Origin: Clostridium fallax
Lineage (GTDB): Bacteria; Bacillota; Clostridia; Clostridiales; Clostridiaceae
Length of the DNA: 64,000 nucleotides
Assembly: GCF_900129365.1 (NCBI RefSeq)
Contig: NZ_FQVM01000001.1
Coordinates: 1 to 64,000 of the forward strand
Direction of reading: 5' to 3'
Numbering within the stretch: position 1 is the stretch's first letter; every line of letters starts with the position of its first letter. Shown piece by piece: positions 7,254-15,444 of this stretch. The notes under the pieces were generated by a model, which was not told the origin of the DNA, searched no databases, and worked only from the letters and a program-made list of their open reading frames with translations. A program made the translations under genes and the position numbers.

Positions 7254-9605
7254 TTAAAAATATTGTTCTGTTTTGTTTATTATAGATTCTTGAATGTCAT
7301 AATCTAAATTTACAAACTTTGCACAGCATCCTTCTACTTTAACTACTAAATCTTTATATTTTTGTGGATACTTTTGTGCTTCTTTTAAAATATCATTATC
7401 TAATATATTAAATTCAATATTAATTGATTTGGTATTTATAAAGTATTTAATCAAATTTATAATCTTTTTTATTCCATAAGCGGTTTCTAATATATTTTTA
7501 GAAAATTTTAAGTTTAATGATTGATTAAATTCTAATTTTCCTTTTACTGTAGATAAGGATTTCAATAAATTTTTAGGCCCTCTTATATCTGTATTATAAT
7601 ATGGTAAAATCCCTTCTGAAATTGGCATGTAAGCTTTTCTACCATCTGGAGTTCCATAAGTATGTTTCCCTAAAATAACATGTGAACATAATCCTACTGT
7701 AGATAAACTATAGTTATATTTTTTAAAGTTGTTTTTATAATTATAATGTTTATATTTTTTTATTTCATTTAAATATGATAAATAAATATCTCCCATAAGA
7801 TCATCTACATATTTTTCATTATTTCCATACTTAGATGCCGAACTTAAAATATCTTTAATATTTTTTTCTTCTTTACCTTTAAAATTTTTATCTACAGCTT
7901 TTTTTATATCATTTATTGTTAATATATTATTTTCATAAACGGTTTCTTTTATAGCTTTAAAGGAATTAGCTACATTAGTTAATCCAATTTGGGCTCCAGA
8001 AACTATATTATAAAATTCTCCGCCTTCATTTATAGGCTTTCCTCTTTCTATACAATTATTTACTAGTGAAGAACAAAATATATTAGGAAAGTCTTTTATA
8101 TTATTATCTATAATATCATCTAAATTTATAACTAAATTAGTATAATACTTTAAATTTTCTCTCCAAGTATTATATAAGCTTTTATAAGTATAAACTTCAT
8201 TTAACTCCTCTTTACCATTACAAAATTTATTTAAAGTTATTTCCATTATCTTTGGCATATTTATAATAGTTTTTCCTATGCAATTATAGCCATGCTTTCC
8301 TGGAATAGATATTCCTCCATATCCAGTTATCCCATAATTATAAGCATCTTCGTATTTAACCCCACTATTAACTAAAAAATTTATAACCTCTTCATCATTA
8401 TAAAATCCTAAAGACTTAAATCCATTTTTAATAGTTTTTACAGATTCTTTTATAAAATTTTCATCATAATTTAAATTTACCCGTATAGAAAGATTAGGTT
8501 CTATTAAGTTTAATTCTCCTATAGATTCTAAAATTAAATAACTTAATTCATTTACACAATTATCTTTAAAATAACTTTTACCTCCGATTGTTATATTAGA
8601 AAAAGGTAAATATCCTATATTACTAGTTATACATTTATTAGGTCTTATTTTTATAATAGAATTTAATTTTATTACAAAACATTGTAATAATTCCTTAGCC
8701 TTATATTTACTTAATGTTTTATTATGTATATCATTCTTATAATACTTATATAAATATTGGTCCATTCTTCCAAAAGATAAAGAATCACCATTGCTTTCTA
8801 TCTCTAAAACTAAATATATAAACCAAATCATTTGAATAGCCTCATAAAAATTAGTTGGAGGTTTTCTAGGAACTCTATTACATATCTTACTTATTTTTAA
8901 TAATTCTTTTTTTCTTTCTATATTGTTTTCTTCTTCTAATAATTTTAAAGCTAAATCTTTATATCTTTTTGAAAAATTTATAATACTTTTATTCACTATA
9001 AGTATAGATTGTAAAAATTCTTTCTTTTTAATATTATCCTTATTATCATCTAAACTTTTAATTTTTCTAGTAACTTCATTGTTTATTCCTTCTAATCCTA
9101 AAGTTAAAGCTTTCTTAAAATCAGGTATTATATTAGAACTTCCTGATACCATAAGCTCCTCTCCATAAAGGACTTTATCATTAGTTGCAATTTTTAGTTC
9201 CTTAAATATACTTAAATTACATTTATCATTGAGATTTTTTCCTTCCCAATATCTCAAAATTTCTAAAAGTTCTTCTATGTTATTTTCATCTAAAGAAAAC
9301 CTATTTTTAGACCTTTTATTGAGATCTTTATTATTAACCAATTCTTTTATCCATTTTACTGAATACTCTGGAAAAATAGGAGCAGATTTTATATGAGAAC
9401 TTAGATTTCCAACTATTAATTCTTTATCATTTATATATATTGTCATATTTTTTAGTATCTTTTCTAAGGCTTTTGCTCTTTTTATATATGTTGATTTATT
9501 TTCATTTTCCTTATAACTTTCTGTTAGATATCTTGCCCTTTCAACACAAATTTTAAGATTTTGAGATAATATCTCTTTTTTTAAATTTTTAATTCTATCT
9601 AACAT
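7254..9605 (-). CDS. Pyruvate formate-lyase/PflD-like glycyl radical enzyme lacking the catalytic Cys
   Basis: 783 residues, full family length. The PFL-like domain shows PPTNFYEAIQMIWF near 249-262 and FGRMDQYLYKYY near 278-289. The C-terminal domain has GTPDGRKAYMPISEG and ends in VEGCCAKFVNL, where Gly759 is the expected radical glycine (usual motif RVxGYxAxF). At the active site, diol-dehydratase-type members read GCVEP. Here the aligned stretch reads GITGYGGISIPGK, so Tyr429 replaces the thiyl Cys and Gly the following Glu; the nearest Cys is 442. The conserved PGK and following helix confirm the alignment. Either the protein is inactive as a canonical lyase/dehydratase or it uses different chemistry. 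No radical-SAM activase lies nearby. It is transcribed with the aldolase-like gene and divergently from a DeoR regulator. Confidence 0.85.
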   Translation of the reverse strand: MLDRIKNLKKEILSQNLKICVERARYLTESYKENENKSTYIKRAKALEKILKNMTIYINDKELIVGNLSSHIKSAPIFPEYSVKWIKELVNNKDLNKRSKNRFSLDENNIEELLEILRYWEGKNLNDKCNLSIFKELKIATNDKVLYGEELMVSGSSNIIPDFKKALTLGLEGINNEVTRKIKSLDDNKDNIKKKEFLQSILIVNKSIINFSKRYKDLALKLLEEENNIERKKELLKISKICNRVPRKPPTNFYEAIQMIWFIYLVLEIESNGDSLSFGRMDQYLYKYYKNDIHNKTLSKYKAKELLQCFVIKLNSIIKIRPNKCITSNIGYLPFSNITIGGKSYFKDNCVNELSYLILESIGELNLIEPNLSIRVNLNYDENFIKESVKTIKNGFKSLGFYNDEEVINFLVNSGVKYEDAYNYGITGYGGISIPGKHGYNCIGKTIINMPKIMEITLNKFCNGKEELNEVYTYKSLYNTWRENLKYYTNLVINLDDIIDNNIKDFPNIFCSSLVNNCIERGKPINEGGEFYNIVSGAQIGLTNVANSFKAIKETVYENNILTINDIKKAVDKNFKGKEEKNIKDILSSASKYGNNEKYVDDLMGDIYLSYLNEIKKYKHYNYKNNFKKYNYSLSTVGLCSHVILGKHTYGTPDGRKAYMPISEGILPYYNTDIRGPKNLLKSLSTVKGKLEFNQSLNLKFSKNILETAYGIKKIINLIKYFINTKSINIEFNILDNDILKEAQKYPQKYKDLVVKVEGCCAKFVNLDYDIQESIINKTEQYF

Positions 9606-9628
9606 ATTATCTCCTTACATTTTACAAT

Positions 9629-9668
9629 TTATTATTACTTATTATTATTTATTATTATTTATTATTAT
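9629..9668. repeat. Four tandem 10-bp TTATTATTAT units upstream of the glycyl radical gene
   Basis: Units at 9629-9638 (ending in C instead of T), 9639-9648, 9649-9658 and 9659-9668, followed by a degenerate fifth. The ten-base period matches one helical turn. It sits in the 170-bp region between the divergent DeoR and glycyl radical genes, just upstream of the latter's ribosome site. It may be a leader element, a regulator platform or a length-variable tract. Confidence 0.75.
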
Positions 9669-9775
9669 TTTATATTTCTTTTTCATTCTAAGTCAATACT
9701 TTTAATTTAATTATTTTTATTTATAATAGTTTATATAATGATAACTAATCATAATTAAGCTTGAGGTGATTTATA

Positions 9776-10537
9776 TTGTTTGCAGAAGAGCGCTCACAAG
9801 AAATATTAAATATTTTAAATAAAAATGGAAAGGTTCTCGTTAAAGATTTAAGCGTAAAATTCAAAGTTTCAGAAGGAATGATAAGAAAAGACTTACAAAA
9901 ATTAGAAAAACATGGAAAATTAAAAAGAACCTATGGTGGAGCCATAACAAATAGGCAAATAGCTGAAAAAACAACTATATCTAATAGAAAAATAAAGAAT
10001 TTAAACAAAAAAGAAACCATATCTAAGAAAGCCCTTACTTTAATTGAAAATAATGATACTATATTTTTAGATATTTCTAGTATAAATTTAATTCTTGCAA
10101 AACTTATATCTAAAAGTGATAAAAAGATAACCTTAATTACAAACATGATAGAAATAGCTACTATTTTTGATGATACTTCAAATGTAAAAATAATTTGTAT
10201 AGGTGGTATATATGACAAAAAACTAGGAGGCATTATTGGTTCTGAGGCTATAGATGCCATTTTAAAATATAGAGTTAATAAAGCCTTTATAGGAAGCTGT
10301 GGCGTTAATTTACAAGATAATTCTATAAGTAATTTTGATTTAGAAGAAGGGAATACTAAAAAAGCTATAATTTCCTCTGCTAAAGTTTCATATTTATTAA
10401 TGGAAAAAGAAAAATTCTATTATGATGGAATATATAAATTTTCACATCTTAATGATATTGATGGAATTATTTGTGATGCTATGCCAGAACAAAATATATG
10501 CAAAACGTTAAAAAAATATAATGTTTCTATTATATAA
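9776..10537 (+). CDS. DeoR-family transcriptional regulator
   Basis: 253 residues. An N-terminal DeoR winged helix (ERSQEILNILNKNGKVLVKDLS, then VSEGMIRKDLQKLEKHGKLKRTYGGA) is followed by the sugar-phosphate-sensing domain (DTIFLDISS, LITNMIEIA and GSEAIDAI segments). The start is a TTG at 9776 with GAGGTGAT placed correctly upstream; no ATG fits. DeoR proteins usually repress sugar catabolism genes and are released by a phosphorylated sugar. Divergent placement implies control of the glycyl radical enzyme/aldolase operon through the 170-bp shared region, which would fit an aldolase substrate as the inducer. That link is inference from position. Confidence 0.85.
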   Translation: MFAEERSQEILNILNKNGKVLVKDLSVKFKVSEGMIRKDLQKLEKHGKLKRTYGGAITNRQIAEKTTISNRKIKNLNKKETISKKALTLIENNDTIFLDISSINLILAKLISKSDKKITLITNMIEIATIFDDTSNVKIICIGGIYDKKLGGIIGSEAIDAILKYRVNKAFIGSCGVNLQDNSISNFDLEEGNTKKAIISSAKVSYLLMEKEKFYYDGIYKFSHLNDIDGIICDAMPEQNICKTLKKYNVSII

Positions 10538-10570
10538 AATATAAAATTTATATTGAATTATTTATAAAAA

Positions 10571-10613
10571 AATATCCTATAGAATAGTTTTATTTTCTAT
10601 TCTATAGGATATT
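10571..10613. terminator. Bidirectional terminator between deoR-like and gntP-like genes
   Basis: A 17-bp perfect inverted repeat (AATATCCTATAGAATAG and its complement) with a nine-base loop, between two converging genes. It lies 33 bases after the DeoR stop and could serve both directions. Confidence 0.7.
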
Positions 10614-10710
10614 AAATCTTATTTATAAATTCTAAGTAACTAAACTGGTTTTATTTTGGATAAGAAATATATTTAATTCAATCTTTAAAATAAACTTTTA
10701 GAATAAATTT

Positions 10711-11964
10711 TTATTTTAATATTATTCCATATATTATGGTTGAAACTATAGTCATTCCTAAACCAACTAAAGATTCATAAGGAATTAACTTTAGTCTTTC
10801 CTTCATTGGCATTGTAACACTACCACCTGTGGCATGGAAAAAGCTTCCATGAGGTAAATGATCTAAAACTGTTGCTCCAGCATGAATCATAGCTGCTGCT
10901 GGTAAAGCTCCAACTCCTAATCCTAAGATTGTTTGTCCGAATACTGAACTTGCAACTGCTGTACCTGATGTTGTTGATGCTGTAGCAGCTGACATTAGTA
11001 TACCTGAAATTGGTGCTAGTAGAAATGCTGGAAGTCCTATGTAAGTTAGTCCATTTACTATAACATCTTTTAATGCTGAATTTGAAATTATTCCAGCTAT
11101 AGTTCCTGTTCCTATAAGTAATATGGCAACCCCACTCATCTTAGCTAATCCAAATTGTGCATATTCATTTAATTTTTTAACCTTACCCATAGCAATTATA
11201 CCTATTACTCCACCTATTGGAAGTGCTAATAATGGATCTATTGCAATATTAGCTAAAGGTCTTAATGCTAGTAATACTATAGCTACTAAAGGACCTATAA
11301 TAGATGCAAAAAATGATGGCTTATCTTCTACCTCTTCCGTTAAATCTGATAAACTTACACTACTTCCTCTTTTAGCTAGCTTTTTTGATATTATTATTGT
11401 TATTATGATTCCGAATATTGCTGGTATTACTCCTGCTAGCATTACTGAGGTTAAAGGTACGTTAAAGTTATTTGCTGCTGCTATAGTATTAGGATTTGGT
11501 GAAATTATATTTCCAGCCTTTCCTCCACCAACCATAGCTATTAATATACCTGTTTTAGTTAATCCTGTTTTATGAGCTACTGCTAAAGCTATTGGTGCTA
11601 CTGTTATAACCGATACATCTACAAATACTCCAACTGCTGTTAAAACCATAGTTGCTATAGTTAAAGCGACTAAAGCATTTTTCTCTCCTATTTTTTCTAT
11701 TATACTTTCTGCAATTTTAGCTGCTGCTCCTGATTTTATAAGAACTCCTGCTAAAGCTCCTGCAGTTAATATTCTTAAAACCGCTGGCATCATTCCCTTA
11801 CTTCCGTCAATCATAAGCTTTACTGTTCCTTCGATTCCAGCTCCACCTACTATTCCTCCAACTAAGGCTCCTATAATTAATCCGTAAGCAGGATGAACCT
11901 TTTTTATTATAAGAAAAATAGCTACTATTAATCCTAAAATTGCTCCTAATGCTGTTACATGCAT
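10711..11964 (-). CDS. GntP-family organic acid permease, probable glycerate transporter
   Basis: 417 residues from the ATG at 11964 (MHVTALGAILGLIVA), chosen because AGGAGG lies just upstream; the longer reading frame has no ribosome site. The protein is almost entirely hydrophobic, with about 12 membrane segments. Gluconate-permease features include MVGGGKAGNIISPNPNTIAAA and the late HAGATVLDHLPHGSFFHATGG segment. It would import a sugar acid with protons. Next to glycerate kinase and CdaR, glycerate is the most likely substrate. An 18-bp motif about 110 bases upstream is shared with the glycerate kinase promoter. Gluconate is an alternative substrate, but no gluconate kinase is present here. 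Confidence 0.85.
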   Translation of the reverse strand: MHVTALGAILGLIVAIFLIIKKVHPAYGLIIGALVGGIVGGAGIEGTVKLMIDGSKGMMPAVLRILTAGALAGVLIKSGAAAKIAESIIEKIGEKNALVALTIATMVLTAVGVFVDVSVITVAPIALAVAHKTGLTKTGILIAMVGGGKAGNIISPNPNTIAAANNFNVPLTSVMLAGVIPAIFGIIITIIISKKLAKRGSSVSLSDLTEEVEDKPSFFASIIGPLVAIVLLALRPLANIAIDPLLALPIGGVIGIIAMGKVKKLNEYAQFGLAKMSGVAILLIGTGTIAGIISNSALKDVIVNGLTYIGLPAFLLAPISGILMSAATASTTSGTAVASSVFGQTILGLGVGALPAAAMIHAGATVLDHLPHGSFFHATGGSVTMPMKERLKLIPYESLVGLGMTIVSTIIYGIILK

Positions 11965-12072
11965 TTTACTCCTCCTAAAATATTTAAATTTATAATCTTT
12001 ATCAATGTAAACATTGTAAACCAAGTAATTGCATAAATCATTGTTAGAATAACCAAAGTTGAAAATGTTTGC

Positions 12073-12090
12073 TTAGTGCAAATAAACAAT
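12073..12090 (-). promoter_or_regulatory. Candidate CdaR operator, permease copy
   Basis: The plus strand reads TTAGTGCAAATAAACAAT, 109-126 bases upstream of the permease ATG. A near-identical copy (17 of 18) lies at nearly the same distance upstream of glycerate kinase at 14808. This copy also overlaps an inverted repeat TTTGC-N5-GCAAA (12068-12082). Binding by CdaR is inferred from the genes involved. Confidence 0.55.
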
Positions 12091-13151
12091 TACTTTCTGT
12101 ACAATAAACAAGCAGTATATAGTTCAAACAAATCTAAAAATACCTTAGGATTCTTGCCTGTTAAACAGTTTATTTTTTCTAATCTATAGTTAAGGGTATT
12201 TCTATGAATATTTAATTTCTTAGCAGTTAAATTTATCTCTCCATTACATTCTATATACATATCTATAGTCTTTATAAGTTCAATTTTTTCTCCTTCATCC
12301 TTAAGCTTTTTCACATGATTTTTCATTAGATCATTTTCCTTACAGGTTGCTAAAACAGAAAGAAAATAAAGATTTTCATAGTAAAATATATTTTCTTTCT
12401 TTATATAATCGCTTCCTACTTTTATTGCTAATTTAGCTTGCTTTACTGCTTTTCCTATGATCTTTTCTTTATTACTTATTCCTACCTTAACACTTTTATT
12501 TTCTAAAATATCTAGTATACTTTTTATCTTATCTTTACTTTTTAATAGAACAACAAAAGAATTGTGCCTTCTTTCAATAATGAACTCTTGTTCATCTAAA
12601 TATTGCTTTATAGTATTTTTTATAGTTTTTATTTCCTTAACTCCACTACTAATAAAATTAATTAAAACCGCTATTCTTTTAACCTCTAAATTAATACCAA
12701 GTTGCTCACATCTATCCTTTAGTTCTTTTTTATAATCATTTTCCACAGATACAAGTTCATATAGGAGTCTTTCCCTATGAATTTCAAAAGCTTTTCTTTC
12801 AGATAAAATATAGTTTTGATTAATTAAAAGCTCTGCAGTTACCCTTACTAATTCTCCAAAGGGTCTAACCTCATCAGGATTACCTGTAATCCCTATAACC
12901 CCAACTACTTCTCCTTTAAAAAATATAGGACTATTTACCCCTAACTTTACTTTATCTTTATTCTCAGTTATTTCATTCATTCTTTTAGTTGCCAAAGCTT
13001 CCTTTGCACCTTCATGAACTGTATATAATCTATTTTTATCTCCACTTCCTATTATAATTCCTTTATAATCCATAATATTAATATTATAAGGAATTATATC
13101 CATAACCTTCTCCACTATCTGCTGGGCTATATCTTCATTTAGAACTAACAT
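12090..13151 (-). CDS. cdaR: CdaR-family sugar-diacid/glycerate regulator
   Basis: About 353 residues. An N-terminal diacid-recognition domain (LNEDIAQQIVEKVMD, GVNSPIFFKGEVVGVIGITG) is followed by a GGDEF-like linker and a C-terminal PucR-type helix-turn-helix (LTAKKLNIHRNTLNYRLEKI). This is the CdaR/SdaR layout. Known members activate glucarate, galactarate and glycerate utilisation genes on binding the acid. I chose the ATG at 13151, preceded by GAGAGGTG; a TTG codon immediately before it is possible. It sits between glycerate kinase and the permease. A terminator upstream separates it from the kinase, and the duplicated operators suggest separate control of kinase and permease. Confidence 0.88.
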   Translation of the reverse strand: MLVLNEDIAQQIVEKVMDIIPYNINIMDYKGIIIGSGDKNRLYTVHEGAKEALATKRMNEITENKDKVKLGVNSPIFFKGEVVGVIGITGNPDEVRPFGELVRVTAELLINQNYILSERKAFEIHRERLLYELVSVENDYKKELKDRCEQLGINLEVKRIAVLINFISSGVKEIKTIKNTIKQYLDEQEFIIERRHNSFVVLLKSKDKIKSILDILENKSVKVGISNKEKIIGKAVKQAKLAIKVGSDYIKKENIFYYENLYFLSVLATCKENDLMKNHVKKLKDEGEKIELIKTIDMYIECNGEINLTAKKLNIHRNTLNYRLEKINCLTGKNPKVFLDLFELYTACLLYRK

Positions 13152-13311
13152 CAAAGCACCTCTCTATTTTATAAAATTATATTTAAGTATTAATTATACT
13201 TTCAAAATTAAATTATATATCAATATTTTATAAATATATACAAAAATATATTTTTTATCAACTTTTTATAAAATTATTTATAGTGTAGATAAAAATACAA
13301 TAAATAAAAAT

Positions 13312-13377
13312 AAACACTATCATAATTTTGTTGTATTAAAATATTTCTTTAAATACAACAAAATTAGATAGTGTTTT
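13312..13377 (-). terminator. Long terminator hairpin downstream of glycerate kinase
   Basis: Arms of about 26 bases (AAACACTATC...TTTGTTGTATT and complement, one bulged base) enclose a 14-base loop, flanked by A- and T-rich tracts on both sides. It lies in the 427-bp gene-free stretch 13152-13578 between glycerate kinase and cdaR. Besides this hairpin and the presumed cdaR promoter I see only featureless AT-rich DNA there. Confidence 0.7.
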
Positions 13378-13578
13378 TATTTTTATTAAACTTATATAGA
13401 TTGATATAACAAACAATATTATTTATAAATTGTAATGTTATGTTTTTAAAGGATTTTTAACAAATTTATATATTTAAATAAATTATATTTATATTTAAAA
13501 TTATGCAAGAATCATATAAATAATATATAGGTAGTTTTTATGTAAATAAAAATATTTATTAAAATCCTCCTTGTAATC

Positions 13579-14706
13579 TTATAAATTTAATATTCTAACG
13601 ATATTTTCTGTAGTTCTTTCTATATTTTCTTTTCCATCTTTTAAAGCATCTTCTAAAGATACTATTCCTGGTAAAATTCCTATTATAGAATTTATTCCAC
13701 AACTATAAAGCTCTTCTATACCTTCTCCTACCTTACCTGCAAAAGCTATAGTAGGTACATTGTATTTTTTAGCTATACTAGCTACTCCAAATGGAGTTTT
13801 TCCAAATTTAGTTTGCCTATCTATGCTTCCTTCCCCAGTAAACACAAAATCTGCATCCTTAACTTTATCTTCAAGCTTTGTATATTTTATTACAATATCT
13901 ACTCCTCTATTAAGTTCTGCATTACAAAATCCTAAAAGAGCAGCTCCTAGTCCTCCAGCAGCTCCTGCACCTTCTAAAGTCTCTACTTCTTTACCAAGTT
14001 GAGTTCTGATAATTTTTGCATAGTGTTTTAAATTCTCATCTAATACCTTTACCATTTCTTTATCAGCACCTTTTTGAGGTCCAAAAATATTTGATGCTCC
14101 ATTATCTCCAGTTAAAGGATTAGTAACATCACAAGCCACTTCTATTTTTATATTATTAATTCTTTTATCGAAATTATCTAAGTCTATTTTTTCTAATTTA
14201 TCTAAAGTTCCACCACCATAAGATAATTCATTACCATCTTTATCCAAAAGTTTTCCACCTAGAGCTTGAACCATTCCAGCTCCTCCATCATTTGTGGCAC
14301 TTCCTCCGATTCCTATAAATATTTTATCTACACCTTTATCTAAAGCTGCCTTTATAAGTTCTCCTGTACCATAAGTTGTAGTAATCATAGGATTTCTTCT
14401 TTCTAGTTCTACATAATGAAGACCACTAGCTTCAGCCATTTCTATTACTGCTGTTTTTTTATCTCCAAGTATTCCATATTTAGCTTTTACTTTATTACCT
14501 AAAGGTCCAATAACATCTATAGTAAATATTTCTCCATTTGTTGCATCAACTAATGATTGAACAGTTCCTTCACCACCATCAGCCATTGGTACTTTAACAC
14601 ATTGTGCATTTGGACAAACTTTTTTTATTCCTTTTTCCATAGCATCAGCTACTTCTCTAGCTGTCATACTCTCTTTAAACGAGTCTGGTGCCAAAACAAA
14701 CTTCAT
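13579..14706 (-). CDS. Glycerate kinase (GlxK/GarK family)
   Basis: 375 residues, the expected length. The N-terminus MKFVLAPDSFKESMTAREVA and the MADGGEGTVQSL, GIGGSATNDGGAGM and FTGEGSIDRQTKFGK motifs are diagnostic of glycerate kinase type 1. It phosphorylates D-glycerate with ATP, giving 2-phosphoglycerate (most members) or 3-phosphoglycerate for entry into lower glycolysis. GGGAGTG precedes the ATG. With the GntP-type permease and CdaR regulator downstream on the same strand it makes a complete uptake-and-entry module for glycerate. The candidate operator at 14808-14825 lies 102-119 bases upstream of its start. Confidence 0.92.
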   Translation of the reverse strand: MKFVLAPDSFKESMTAREVADAMEKGIKKVCPNAQCVKVPMADGGEGTVQSLVDATNGEIFTIDVIGPLGNKVKAKYGILGDKKTAVIEMAEASGLHYVELERRNPMITTTYGTGELIKAALDKGVDKIFIGIGGSATNDGGAGMVQALGGKLLDKDGNELSYGGGTLDKLEKIDLDNFDKRINNIKIEVACDVTNPLTGDNGASNIFGPQKGADKEMVKVLDENLKHYAKIIRTQLGKEVETLEGAGAAGGLGAALLGFCNAELNRGVDIVIKYTKLEDKVKDADFVFTGEGSIDRQTKFGKTPFGVASIAKKYNVPTIAFAGKVGEGIEELYSCGINSIIGILPGIVSLEDALKDGKENIERTTENIVRILNL

Positions 14707-14807
14707 AATTTTTCACTCCCAATTATCTCTTTTAGACTTTACTTTTAAAGTATATATCAAAAATTAAATGTTTTCATCATGCAGTTATTAAAATAAAAGA
14801 TAAATAA

Positions 14808-14825
14808 TTAGTGCAAATATACAAT
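14808..14825 (-). promoter_or_regulatory. Candidate CdaR operator, glycerate kinase copy
   Basis: TTAGTGCAAATATACAAT on the plus strand differs at one position from the copy at 12073. Distance to the start codon is almost the same as in the permease promoter. Confidence 0.55.
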
Positions 14826-14953
14826 CTTATTTTTTAGCAACTGCTTTCCATATTAATACTTTATCTTATATATATTTACAGCAATGATACCATAAATTTT
14901 TATAATTATGATATTATTAAATAAAAGATATATGATAAAAAGGAGAGGTAATT

Positions 14954-15361
14954 ATGACTAATTTATTTGAACACAAGCTTTCTATAAAAGATAAACAGAA
15001 TTTAATAAAAATAACTTCTTTTATCAATGAAGATATAAAAACAAGTAAAATTAGAGATGGAATCATAGTTGTATATTGCCCTCATACAACTGCAGGAATA
15101 ACTATTAATGAGAATTCAGATCCAGATGTAGTTAGCAATCTAATAAAGGGATTTGAAAAGGTATATCCTACGATAAATAAAGACTATAGACATCTTGAAG
15201 GAAATTCTCATGCTCATTTAAAATCATCAACTATAGGAGCATCCCAAAGCTTAATTTTAAAAGATGGAAATTTAATATTAGGAATATGGCAAGATATATA
15301 TTTCTGTGAATTTGATGGCCCAAGAGAGAGAACTTTTTATGTGAAAATAATGGAAGGTTAA
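14954..15361 (+). CDS. YjbQ-family protein (UPF0047)
   Basis: 135 residues, full length for the family. The conserved motifs CPHTTAGITINENSDPDV, HLEGNSHAHLKSSTIGAS and IWQDIYFCEFDGPRERTF are all present, including the His set that binds metal in solved members. Members have been reported to show weak thiamine-phosphate synthase activity when overproduced, but the physiological role is unsettled. AGGAGAGG precedes the ATG. It stands alone between the divergent glycerate kinase and the cardiolipin synthase gene 80 bases downstream. Confidence 0.88.
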   Translation: MTNLFEHKLSIKDKQNLIKITSFINEDIKTSKIRDGIIVVYCPHTTAGITINENSDPDVVSNLIKGFEKVYPTINKDYRHLEGNSHAHLKSSTIGASQSLILKDGNLILGIWQDIYFCEFDGPRERTFYVKIMEG

Positions 15362-15444
15362 TTTATCACATTTTATTATATATTAAATTTTATTTTAAAT
15401 ATTTTTTATATAAATATACATACTAATATATGGAGGTGAAAATT

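Noticed and set aside
9629..9668. CRISPR-like or mobile-element repeat
   Set aside because: Units are contiguous 10-mers without spacers, and there are no cas or transposase genes. It is a simple tandem repeat.
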